This document shows, piece by piece, positions 1 to 12,121 of a DNA stretch of 64,000 nt. How positions within the stretch are numbered: the stretch's first letter is position 1; the number at the start of each line of letters is the position of its first letter. A program made the translations under genes and the position numbers. The stretch comes from Orbilia blumenaviensis (taxonomy: Eukaryota > Ascomycota > Orbiliomycetes > Orbiliales > Orbiliaceae): NCBI GenBank assembly GCA_036872755.1, contig JAVHNS010000007.1, forward strand, positions 1,426,001 to 1,490,000, written 5' to 3'. A model generated the notes under the pieces. That model worked only from the letters and a program-made list of their open reading frames with translations. It was not told the DNA's origin and ran no database searches.

Positions 1-2
1 TC

Positions 3-623
3 GCCAAGAGTCCCCCCGTGTTGGAAGGAGACAGGCTGTGCATTCTTGACCTAGCATACTATCCTGTGAGGACAGTGATTGGGGAATGGATGTTGTATAC
101 TCAGGTCCTCGGTCGATACATAGGGCACTACGAATGTTCATTCATAGATACGAAGGCGGTCCCGCACAATGTACATGAGAACAATGACATGGCGGATGTT
201 CGAAGATGGCGCCACCGAGTCATCCAAACCCGGTCCATGATTCAATCTACGAGACAATTCATCAAGTATCGATTGGAACAGCTTAAACCGGCCAAACCCG
301 AGAGAGGTCCGTGGGATTTGGTCTTGAGGGATTTGGACTACCTTTCTAGTAGGATCGAATTCCAGGGCTTGTCTCTAGAGAGTCTTGTTCCCGTGGTGAC
401 GTCGGTGTATCAACTTTTAGACTCGCGCCGGTCCATTGCAGAGGCTGTGAACGTAAGGCGGCTCACCATCATAGCTCTCATATTTGTGCCCTTGTCGTGG
501 GTTGCGAGCGTGTTTAGTATGGGCGAAGATTTTGCTCCGGGGCAGCCGAAGTTCTGGCTGTATTTTGTGGTATCCATCCCACTTTGCGCTGTTATTGTTG
601 CCTTTTCGTTTATAGCGGTTTAA
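3..623 (+). CDS. CorA-like membrane protein, 3' part only
   Basis: The reading frame is open from the window edge, so the 5' part of the gene is missing. About 207 residues are visible. They form a largely helical cytosolic stretch followed by two hydrophobic segments at the C-terminus (around LTIIALIFVPLSWVASVFSM and LYFVVSIPLCAVIVAFSFIA). This helical region plus two terminal membrane spans is the CorA metal-ion transporter layout. The short loop between the spans starts SMGEDFAPG rather than the GMN motif of true magnesium channels. That substitution is common, as far as I know, in the large fungal CorA-like family, so magnesium transport cannot be assumed. The gene ends with TAA at 621-623. 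Fold assignment is fairly secure; function is unknown. Confidence 0.72.
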   Translation, partial: AKSPPVLEGDRLCILDLAYYPVRTVIGEWMLYTQVLGRYIGHYECSFIDTKAVPHNVHENNDMADVRRWRHRVIQTRSMIQSTRQFIKYRLEQLKPAKPERGPWDLVLRDLDYLSSRIEFQGLSLESLVPVVTSVYQLLDSRRSIAEAVNVRRLTIIALIFVPLSWVASVFSMGEDFAPGQPKFWLYFVVSIPLCAVIVAFSFIAV

Positions 624-1438
624 GGTTTTGCAAGTTAGCCCTGAGCATCGGAACTGGGTGACTAAAGGTTCCCACCTTTGGAGTCCACATCCAAGAGTGT
701 TCATTTTAACGACTACGGGCTATGGTTTATGGACTATTAGGGGGTTTACAAGTTAGTAGGATTATGCGTGTTGATAGTTAATTTGCAGATTGGTAGCTTG
801 TTCACAAACTACCTAATAACTGACTAGTTCATAGATTAGTTAGTAGCTGATTTATAGGTTAGCTAATTTGCCGGTTATTAACTAGTTAATTTGTAGGCTA
901 CTAACTGGTATATAGATGGGTGGTTAATTTATTTGGACATAAATAAAGTATTTAATTCTTGGTTTGGGTTTAGCGTCGCAGCAAGTCCAGGTTGACCAGG
1001 GATAATATGCTTGTGTTAAATACTAATACAAACTAGGTAGTCAACTAGTCTCGTAGTATGTTGTGGATGGGAATTGACTACCAAAATTTTGGCTATTGAG
1101 TTGTAATAATCAGGTGAGTGTGTGGTAGTAAACATTATGCCCGATTGCTCCTTTAGAGTTGTTGGGACTAACTTTAGTGAACGCAGATCAGGAATTTGTA
1201 TAGAAACGGCTGTATTTCTATCCATTTTATCTAGCTTTGTGTGTAGATCCTTTACCTGTTTTGGTCAATCACATGTTTTATTTTGGGGGGCAAGGGGGTA
1301 AGCGGTTGGCAAAATGTGCGGCGTCAACCGCCATCTCTAGTTCCTCAATAAGCTAGCAAAGATGCTAGAAGAAGAAAGATATCTGACAGGTGTCACACAA
1401 CAGCCAACCCTTTCGGCCGTTATTTCCTCTGAATCGCA
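624..1438. other. intergenic, 0.8 kb
   Basis: No gene seen. The stretch holds a degenerate repeat island at about 740-940 (listed separately). The rest is AT-rich and ordinary, and would contain the 3' UTRs of the two converging genes. Confidence 0.6.
740..940. repeat. degenerate TTAG/CTAA minisatellite, island 1
   Basis: An imperfect tandem array with units of about 20-25 nt built on variants of TTGTAGGTTAGCTAAT and ACTAGTTAATTTGTAGG. The words gtta, ctaact, tagtt and ttataggtt recur through the block. The same word set, mostly on the other strand, appears at 22690-22920 and 52815-53130, so this is a dispersed family and not a single local array. Confidence 0.6.
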
Positions 1439-3145
1439 TTATAGTTCTGTTGACCTCATAATCCTATCGACCATCGTATATGGCGACCTTAGGTCTTCTA
1501 AAACCGGTCTTGGAATATCGCTTTTGCTAACCGGCTGACTCCAGTATTTTGTTTCGCTATCATCACTTGATAGATATGGCTGTAGCCACTCCCACTGCCC
1601 GTGTGGGACGGTTGGGATGTACAGTGGAGGGACTACCAGCTCGGGGTTGGAGCCCTCTCGATCCCCGTCCCCTTCGGATTCGGGCTGGTTAATCATCATT
1701 TTCAGTGGGTCTTCTCGAAATAAGAATTGTCCTACACGATAAAATAGTCGAATCGTCCTCAACGCCTGTTGGACCGGCCAATCTGGAAGTCTGAGGTTGG
1801 ATGGCGGCAGAACACCAGTTTGCGCCTTGACTGGGTGGAATAAGTCGACTAGCAGGGCGAAGGGTAAAATATGTTCAAATCGCTCGTTGATCATGTCTTT
1901 CTCCAGCCTCACATTAGAACCATTAAATGGTTCCACGTGGTGTGCATGTAAAGTTGGAAGACTGGACATGTGGATTCCATGGCAGTTGAAGGAGTCGTTC
2001 CGATCGATCTGATCATTCCCACTTGGCCAAAAGGTATAGATGTTGCGGAAGTCTGGCTCCATCTTGTTTTCCTTTGAAATGGGGAAATAAGCTGCTAATC
2101 CGTCGTTTGAGTGTTCCTTTAGACCGATATGCAACGGGAATTCGTAATCGGAGAGCTTCGAATAAGTTCGACCTGTTACGTTTTTTGTTGTTGTTTGGGG
2201 CTCTAGCTCTTCGTGGGAGAGCTCGATTGACCATCCAGCAACAGCCAAGGCGAACGGCCGTCCAAAAGCAGAATTAATTATACTCGAGTATGATTCTGCT
2301 GGTGGGCCGGAACAGCTCGCTGCGTCTGCAAGCATTTGAATTATACGCATTGCATATTGCGGATTTTTAAGACATTCGATAAAGTTGTTTCGAATAACAA
2401 CTTTCCATTGGGCGGATTTTAGGACTATTGTTGGACCCTCGAGCTTCTGTGATTTCGGCGGGGTATTGTACTGGGCAGTTCTCGAATTAAGGTCACCTTC
2501 TGTCGTCAGAATCTCTGTGTAGAGCTCACCAACAGGATCAAAGACCTGCATCGAAAGATCGACACTGTTATACATTATGTACCCGCAAACGGGGTCATCC
2601 CACTCCGTAGAAGGGACCCATGCAGCCTGACCGGTTCCCGCAGACGGCTTGAGATACGAATTAAACAGACGAGCGGGTTGGTTGATAGATGGTGGAATCT
2701 GAAAGAACTGGCAGTTGTCTCCGGTTGGTTCTACCACGTTTGGAACAACTTTCCCATCCACTGTGTGGGCTGAGGGCTGAAAAGATACATGGGGAAAGAC
2801 CATCTTTTCCGACAATTTCGACCCCTCTTCCGAATTTATCGATAAGATTCAGTTTTTTGAATCTCAGTTGTCCATGGGTGACGGGGATGAACACCGCTTC
2901 GTGATCGATGTTGTCGTCGTATGGGATCGGGTCACACTGATCCTTTACCAGTCCAAGGGTTTTTTCGGTGAAGCCAATTTTAGTAGCAGCATCAAGAGCC
3001 TCTTGCATGACTCCCCCATCTGGTAAAGTCGGGCGAAGATGCGACGTCCCACTACGTATATATATACCAGAGGCAATAGTTGGAGCCCTGCCCGCAGCGC
3101 TCTGGTCACCTTGTAAGAATACCTCCCTTGATTTCTACTAGTTAC
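1439..3145 (-). pseudogene. Frameshifted C-terminal fragment of a very large uncharacterised fungal protein
   Basis: Two minus-strand frames together give one continuous homologous protein. The upstream frame (about 3145 to 2800) reads ...LPDGGVMQEALDAATKIG... and ...FKKLNLIDKFGRGVEIVGK. The downstream frame (to a stop at 1439-1441) carries FFQIPPSINQPARLFNSYL, a segment HPVKAQTGVLPPSNLRLPDW, and GQWEWLQPY near the end. These words match a family of roughly 1500-2000-residue fungal proteins of unknown function that I recall, covering only its last 550 residues or so. The switch of frame lies near 2800-2815, where no intron-like sequence is present, so it is a frameshift. Upstream the frame meets a TAG at about 3146. 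Missing N-terminus plus frameshift indicates a pseudogene or relic. A separate shortened gene starting from an internal ATG cannot be excluded. Confidence 0.6.
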
Positions 3146-3640
3146 ATATGATACTAACTCATAATAATTCCTGTAGATGATCCAAACCAAGACCCGGGCA
3201 GCTCGTCAAGCAACAAATCTACATTGCTAGATGGCTCATCTTCAACAGTCTCTTCAGTATACGGAATTAGCGTGCAAGTACCCAAGCCGTGTCTGTGCAA
3301 GGATCAAATCAAGAAGTTCAAAGTCGGAAGAACGATCCGTGATATTGGTCTACCTGGTGGAGATGGCAGGGACGAATATCCACCTCCACTTGCGCTATCG
3401 CCGTCTCAGGTAGAATCTACATGGGAAGGTGAAGCAGCTAGTGGCGATACTCCCGCGGCTAGGAGAGAGACAGTTCGTAAGCTGTGGGGAAATCCACCAC
3501 AGCCTAGAGATAACTTTGTAAACACTTGGATTGAATCATTAAGATGGGAAAGGTTTAAACCGAGTACAAGAACACCGAGTAAACTATTGGAGCGGTTTGA
3601 TGGTCTTGTACGCGGAACACTGTTGGTGACTGCTGCTTGA
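3007..3640 (+). CDS. Putative two-exon hypothetical protein, weakly supported
   Basis: Exons 3007-3112 and 3177-3640 join in phase to 189 residues. The intron at 3113-3176 is very canonical: donor GTAAGA, branch ACTAAC about 20 nt before acceptor CTGTAG. The 3' exon lacks any ATG of its own, so the upstream exon is required; the ATG at 3007 is the nearest in-frame start. The product has a Pro/Ser-rich middle and a basic, Trp-containing C-terminal part (KLWGNPPQPRDNFVNTW, then LRWERFKPSTRTPSKLLERF). I do not recognise it. The first exon overlaps the end of the minus-strand pseudogene, which lowers confidence. Further upstream exons are possible. Confidence 0.33.
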
Positions 3641-4671
3641 TGGGCACTATACACAAATACCTAGGTACCTTATAGCTTATACAAGGCGCCTTTCCATTTT
3701 AGGATAGTTCAGGCCACTTTGTATGACTAGTCTCGGTTACTATTACCATAGACATAGTTTAAATTTCATAAAATAAGACTATTTCTATAAACAAGTAGCA
3801 TATGAGGAAGTAGTTTCAGAAATACTACATAACCTGAGCTGTAACACTGTTCGTGTACGGAAAACTCAAGTCTAAGAGTCGGAGTGATGATATATGGGTC
3901 TTTAGTATATTAATAAACATAGGGTGCCCGATATAACCCTATGAAATTGCAAGTGCTGGAGTGTTGGAGTGTTGTAATTTGCGAGTTGTGATTATGTAAG
4001 CCTTCCCGGCATGGAAGGAGGCCGAACCGGGGCATCCGGCGGGCGGGTTCTTATCGATCGATTTGATAAGTATCGTACGACTCGACGCCCAATGCAATAA
4101 TATTATTCCCGATTCCCCATATCGATCGGGCAACCTACATGGCCCTCTCGGGAAGCCATTGCCATATCCATGGGGGCAAAAAGGAGATTGCTATGGGGAG
4201 AGAGTATGTAATCAAGGTACCTTGCATCTACTCTAGGGAGGTAAAGGTTGTGACGTAATAGAGCATATTCACAGCTTCTGGTGTGCACTACTGGAGAATT
4301 AATGAATGGAATGGGAATGAGAACGGCGGACTATCGCTGACCGCAGGCCGGAATTGCATAGTATATATAAAGACTTATGTCATTAATGAGCAGCGCTTGA
4401 TTGTCGAATCGACTGTCGTTCTTGTTTATCATATTATTTTGGTGATATTTTTGTCCTTCCAAGTATCTGGTTGCGGATAGTTTTACTTCCCCACAATTTA
4501 TTTTTTTAATTATTCATTTTAGATTAACTGCTGGGAGACCGGACGAACGAGAGAGCTAGCTGCTCACCCTGGGTAACAGCTGGCTAAGCTTGTCGTCGCT
4601 AACAACATCCATACACGATCACCGCAACTGAACTGCACACCAGGACGCCCAGGACACACTCCCACCCCCTT

Positions 4672-4679
4672 TATATAAA
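4672..4679 (+). promoter_or_regulatory. TATA box candidate for KES1
   Basis: TATATAAA preceded by a C-rich run and followed by TC-rich sequence, about 690 nt before the KES1 ATG. The distance implies a long or spliced 5' leader. Confidence 0.4.
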
Positions 4680-5146
4680 ACCTGCTACTTGGAAAAACTC
4701 TGTAGTCCCGTCTCTTTCTCAGTCTTTATAACTCCCATTCACTCAATCAGGCAGTTCTCACGACATCGACCCGTCTACGGCACTAAACTAAGCTATCACT
4801 ATAGCCGACAGCCTAAGATACCTGACCCCGACCACCCTCGCTGGGCACCATTACCATAATATTGCACCACACACACCGTACACCCCATCCGATCCACATT
4901 CACATCCACGCATCGATCCACTCCCACCTGGTGCCTACCGATTATTACCTGTTATCTTTGTACCACGCACCGTCGTCGCTGTTAGAACAGGGTGCCCCTT
5001 CCATCCCCTCATCGATCGCCTTTGAGACCTTCGACCTAAGCGACTATCCACGTCCCGGCCTACGAGAGAGTTAATCCCCCTCCCCTCGACCTATTTCTAG
5101 CCATATATTCTTTATTCACTCTTCCACCCCCCAATAACTACCCGCT

Positions 5147-5260
5147 ATGGCTGCTGCGTTAACCGGTAATCATCCCTCTTCCTATTCCCACCCTCCATCT
5201 CTAGAATCCCTCTTCTACTCTTGCTCCCATTCATCTGCTGCTTCCTGGCTACTACCTTGA
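5147..5260 (+). promoter_or_regulatory. Upstream ORF (37 codons) in the KES1 leader
   Basis: ATG at 5147 in good context (GCTATGG) opens a 37-codon frame (MAAALTGNHPSSYSHPPSLE...) ending in TGA at 5258-5260, 104 nt before the KES1 ATG at 5364. If the transcript starts near the TATA box, this uORF would be translated first and could dampen KES1 synthesis. The frame could instead be an alternative first exon, with donor GTAATC just after codon 6; I found no convincing splice partner. Confidence 0.35.
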
Positions 5261-5363
5261 CTCCGTCTACTACATCTACTGCGTCTGCATATAAACGCTT
5301 CCTCCCAAAGATCTCGGTCTATAAACTCGGGTCTTTCTCTTTTTGACCGGGATTTTGCTTACA

Positions 5364-7249
5364 ATGGGTCGCAAAACAGGGTCTGCGAAGAGCACGTGGG
5401 CTTCTTTCTTGAAGGTTTGTGTTTCCTTTTACTTAGATCCTTCCTCTCCTAGATTGAAAGGAGATAATTAGTGCGCCTAGCTGATTCTTATTTTTTACTC
5501 ATTTAATTTTTATTAGTCTATTGCGAGGTAAAACTTCCTCAATTCCAACCAAACAACGATTGGTGGCTGATATTAACGTTCTTTGTTAAACACACACAGC
5601 TTCAATGGCGACTTGGCGTCTATGACTGCTCCCGTAAGACATCACGATCCCGATTTCCCCTTTCAACCACAGGCTTTTTTTGCTAACTACCAGATTTCTT
5701 TCTCGGCAGCCGTTCATTCTGAGTAAAACGAGCTTGGTCGAGTACAGTGCATACTGGGTACGCTTTCCCGGTCGCCTTGAGGCCGAGCATAGCCTCATCT
5801 TCTTACCCCCCTCCATTTTCCCCACACACATACTCCGGGGGTGATGAATTACTAATTTTCTTTTTTTTTTCTTTTTTTCTTGGATTCTGTAGACGGAGCA
5901 TCCCAAGCTATTCGTAGCGCCGGCTAAAGAGGCAGACCCAGAGAAGCGGGCGCTGCTTGTGTTGAAATGGTTCTTGTCTACGTTGAAGCAGCAGTATAGC
6001 TCGAGAAGTGAGAAGCTGTTAGTACTCCCCTCCCTTGGTCTTCATCTTAATATCTCTATCTATAATATTTTCGTGCTAACAAGACGTACTTTTATATGAT
6101 TAACACAGCGGCTCTGAAAAGAAACCCTTGAATCCTTTCCTTGGAGAGCTTTTCCTCGGACATTGGGATGATGAAGAAGCAGGAAGGACGGAGTTGATTT
6201 CGGAGCAAGTCAGCCATCATCCACCTGTTACGGCCTATTCTATATTCAATGAGAAGCATGGGGTCAAGCTGCAAGGGTATAACGGGCAGAAAGCCGGGTT
6301 TGCATCGATGACTATCAATGTCAAACAGGTTGGTGTTGCGAGGTTGAGGCTTGAAAAGTGGGATGAGGAGTGTAAGGCATTTCTTCTTATATATTTCTAT
6401 GGAGGGTTTGAATACTGATTTAGAAGAATATAGATTTGATCACACTCCCAGCGTTACATATCGAGGGTCTTGTTTACGGATCACCGTTTGTGGAGCTTGA
6501 AAAGTCTACAATCATCCAGTCGAGTACTGGGTTCTTTGCAAAGATCGAATATGCAGGGAAGGGATGGGTTGGGGGCAAGTCGAACTCGGTCACCGCGGAG
6601 CTGTATGACAATAAGAATGGAAAGTTGCTTTATACTATCTCTGGGCAGTGGACGAAAGAGTTGGTTGTTAAGCAGGGGAAGACTGAGGTCAGTACTTTCT
6701 TTTTCGTATATTCTTTATATCTTTTGGGAAGCTAATGCTTTAGTTTGGGACTAGATTGAACGGTTTGAGCACGGAGACAAGAACCCAACGACGGCATTGT
6801 CTATCAAACCTATCGAAGAGCAGGATCCTCTGGAAAGTAGACGCGCCTGGGCGAAGGTTGGAGCCGCTATCGATAAGGGCGACTACGAAGAGACAGGGAT
6901 TGAGAAGTCCAAGATTGAGAACGCGCAGCGAGACCTACGAAAGAAAGAGAAAGAAGAAGGAACAACATGGGAGAGGCGGTATTTCAGCGCCGTTGACCAA
7001 GTAGAGGCGATTGATGCGCTAGTTGACCGCGCCGGGAAGTTTATGAAGGGAGTTTTGGGGCTTACACCTCTTTGTATGGATGAGCCAGCGAAGACGAATG
7101 GAGTGTGGGTGTTTGATACAAAGAAGTACGATGACGTTATCAGTGGGAGGAAAGCTGAGGAGGTTAAGAGGGCTGGGGAGATTGTTTTGGAGGCGACAGA
7201 GCATGCGACCGGGACAGCTGAGGCTCAGCCGTTAGTTGATCGGGAGTAA
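5364..7249 (+). CDS. KES1: Oxysterol-binding protein, Kes1/Osh4 type
   Basis: Exons 5364-5414, 5517-5527, 5600-5633, 5710-5757, 5893-6017, 6109-6371, 6434-6687 and 6755-7249 give 426 residues, the usual length of Kes1/Osh4. The family fingerprint EQVSHHPP lies at residues 122-129, preceded by [11 protein letters not shown] and followed by [13 protein letters not shown] and a GSEKKP-type lid-proximal segment. Kes1 proteins exchange sterol and phosphatidylinositol 4-phosphate between ER and Golgi or plasma membranes and restrain vesicle formation. There is no PH or ankyrin domain, as expected for the short class. Exon 2 is an 11-nt microexon. The acceptor at 6434 was chosen because it restores the Tyr of YLITLP and avoids the TAA that the earlier AG would create. 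The upstream uORF may regulate translation. Confidence 0.93.
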
Positions 7250-7928
7250 AGGCCTTTGATATTGGGAGAAGGATAGATTGTTATCTGCTATCACTGCGCC
7301 TTCGCTTTCTTTTTTCTTTTTGTTTGTGGGTGTCTCTTTAAGTTACCGCTACTATGCACATTACATTGTCATTGCCGCTCTGCTGCATTTTGATTTTATC
7401 GGCTGTACTTGTGAGGATTATAATTGCCTCGGTGGATGAAAAAAGTTGAGACAGGTCTGCTGTGTGTCTACATTCTACAAAGCAATGTATGTCTCCATGA
7501 GTTCTGGATATTTCCATCTAATAGAGACTCTGCAGCACGATGAATTGGATCCCTGGTGTTTGTCGTGGCTGACAAGCGGTTAACCCTCTTCCTTCGTATT
7601 ACTAGGTTGGCTTTACTATATTATACTCATAAGGCCTAGACTAAACCAACTATGATATACCACTATATAATATAGTCGGATGGAACGCGATAGAAGGCGT
7701 CCGAATCCACGCCTGTGTATGTATGTACATGCATTTTACGTGCATTGCATACATCGTCGTCTTCCCCTCTTTCTGGGTTATGCCCCTCATTTATTATTGC
7801 CCCTCATTGTTGAGGTGAAGGATGGATTGAGTGATGGGAAGTGTTAGTTGGCCGTGCATTGCGCATATGCGCGGATGATGATGATATGGGATGATGAAAT
7901 GGCACTGACAATCCGGAGGGTTTCCTCC

Positions 7929-7948
7929 TTTTTTTTTTTTTTTTTTTT
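7929..7948. repeat. poly-T mononucleotide run (T20)
   Basis: Twenty consecutive T between cctcc and cctatcc. This is a likely site of length variation. Confidence 0.9.
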
Positions 7949-8273
7949 CCTATCCTATCGGTGGGCCATCCGATGTCATGCTCTTCTAAATCGTATACTT
8001 TTTTGGGGTGAGAGGGGTGGCGAAGAGTTGCCCCTCACTCCAGCACTCAACGGAATTTTTTGTGGAAATTTTTTTATTTTGGGTCGGGAAAAAGCCTCAT
8101 TTGGGTGACCTGGGTAATATAGCTAATCCGATTGGGGGGAGTTTTTGGGCAGGATGGGTTTGGGCATGCCAGCGTATACGTGTAATTCGAATTCAACTGA
8201 TATCTTGTTATATTCTTGATGGGATGATTACAATTGATGGTGATAGTGAATGAGAGGTGGTTGAGGATCCGTG

Positions 8274-8281
8274 TATATAAA
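8274..8281 (+). promoter_or_regulatory. TATA box candidate for phosphoglucomutase gene
   Basis: TATATAAA about 380 nt before the ATG at 8663. A pyrimidine-rich stretch (about 8510-8560) lies between the two. Confidence 0.4.
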
Positions 8282-8662
8282 GAAGGGATGAAGTCCGGTC
8301 TGTTGTTAGGTCGACTCGGGATAACTCTAATTTGCATGGTAATTGAGGGTCCGACTAAGAGCTCGCTAAGATAGAACAGCATAGATACCGAGATAGCGAC
8401 TTAAGGTAAGGGTGTAGACGTCATTGTCATTGTTGGGGGATAGCTGGCTAGCTCCACTCCGCTTCGTTTACTTGAGCTAATTCTTTTATACTGTAGTGGC
8501 CGCCATTGATCTGTTCCTTTCTTTTCTCTCTTCTCTTCATTTCTTCATTGTTACCCATACTCATTTATCATCCTGAGCTTTCGTTTCTTTGGTAGTAGAT
8601 TATTATTATCCAGAGGATTTTCGATTGTTACTGTTGCTGCTACTGTTCAATTGGGAGCAAAG

Positions 8663-10656
<1,994 letters not shown>

Positions 10657-12121
10657 ATTCCTTACGTCGTTGCATGAGCTATGTTGTTTCATTGGAGGTT
10701 TTCTCTCTTTCTCTCTTTAGTTTTTTCTTTGGTTATATTGTTATCGAACAAATCATGAGCGCCAGAAGCTTGGAGGATGATACGAAAAGTGAAGTAAAAT
10801 GCATTTCATACTTTTTTCAATTTTATCATCTTTTCTTTAGAATATTTCAAGATACTACCAGGTAGTAGCAGTAAATACCACAGGTATAATTAGAAGCAGG
10901 CGGGTTGACCGGGTTCGGAACGGGAACGGACGAAAGAGCAAGACGAGACGGAAATATAAGGTATGCATATGCACGGTGACAACTTCAAAACTTCACCGCT
11001 GGCTAGGCTTGAAAAGGGTCTGGACCAATTGTGGATCACTGTTGGGACAGGGGGTTGTTTATACTGAACCTCTTGGCTCCCCGGGCGTGTCCAAAGTGAA
11101 GTTCTGGATCTGAGATTCTCAGGATCGGATCTTTCTTTCTCTCCTTCCTTTTCTCTCACCCTCGCTTTCTCTTCTTTGCAATCATCATTTTGAGGATGCG
11201 CTTTGGGACCCTTTAGCTTTTTTGGATTGGATTGCATTGGATCCTGAGCTGAGGACTTGTTCAATTGAGTCTTCTTAAATTTAATTGCTTCCACGTCTTC
11301 AGCTTCGTATGCATCCCTTTGGATTTGCATTGCATTCTCATTCTCTCGTTCTCTTGTAGCGATTTTAATCCTGCGCATACATACGTAAGTAGTATATACC
11401 TAGTAGATATATGCATGCATCGCAAGGAGAGTGGTACCTCTTACTCGTGTTAGAAATTTGAATTGTGCAGTGGTGCTGTCGTCTGTCTGTCGTCGTCATT
11501 CGATTCCGAACTGCAGGCCAGGGCCACCTGATCGCTGTCATTTCTTTTCGAGTGGACTTGTCGCCACTGACACTTGCCCTCTTTTTTGTCTCCACTTTCA
11601 ACTTTATCTTCTATTCCTCTTTTTCCTCTGTCGCTGTTTTTTTCTATCTTTCTCTTCTGTCCCTTCTTTCATCCTGTATCTTCTTTGTATTCCGGGTTTG
11701 TTTTTATTTTTATCTATTATTGTGAGGTTGGAAGGAGAGTGTAAGTTAAAGCCAAGAGACCCGACGCTGTGACGCTGTTTTTGGGGGAGAAACGACCTCG
11801 CCTGTGCGCCTTGCTTCTTAACTTAACTTGGGCTTGAACTGACTATTTCTCGGACGAGAACCAAACACAGACACAGATACACACGACAACCTCCATCCAC
11901 CCTCCATCGTCATCACCGCCCCAGCTATCTCTTAGCTATCCCCGACCATACATTCATACCTCATACTCCATCATCATCGTTGTCGCAGTCGCCATAATAC
12001 CCTCCCATCATCATTATCATAATAACACCCGTATAACACTTCAAGCACATCGATCGGATCTACCTTATTTCCCCACCAGCAAACGGGAAGGGAAAAAAGG
12101 GCACAGGCGGCTCCGAGTTTC
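10657..12121. other. intergenic, ATG11 promoter/leader
   Basis: No gene supported. Much of 11100-11750 is strongly CT-rich on the plus strand, which opens long Arg/Glu-rich frames on the minus strand. CA- and TC-rich sequence runs from 11860 up to the ATG11 start. Confidence 0.55.

Larger units (their letters stand above)
3641..5363. other. intergenic / promoter and long leader of KES1
   Basis: No protein gene supported. TATATAAA occurs at 4672-4679, followed by CT- and CA-rich sequence running to the KES1 start; this suggests a leader of several hundred nt. One ATG-initiated upstream ORF is listed separately. A His-rich open stretch at 4862-5074 has no ATG start. Confidence 0.55.
7250..8662. 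other. intergenic, KES1 3' end to PGM promoter
   Basis: No gene seen. Contains the KES1 3' UTR, a 20-nt poly-T run at 7929-7948, a TATA candidate at 8274-8281 and a CT-rich tract at about 8510-8560 typical of strongly expressed fungal genes. Confidence 0.6.

Noticed and set aside
4862..5074. His-rich 70-codon frame in the KES1 leader
   Set aside because: Starts at TTG; the His/Pro content reflects CA-rich leader sequence.
10890..11378. 162-codon minus-strand frame with ATG upstream of ATG11
   Set aside because: Lies in a strongly CT-rich promoter tract; the Arg/Glu/Lys-rich product is what such a tract gives by chance, and no domain or splice signal supports it.
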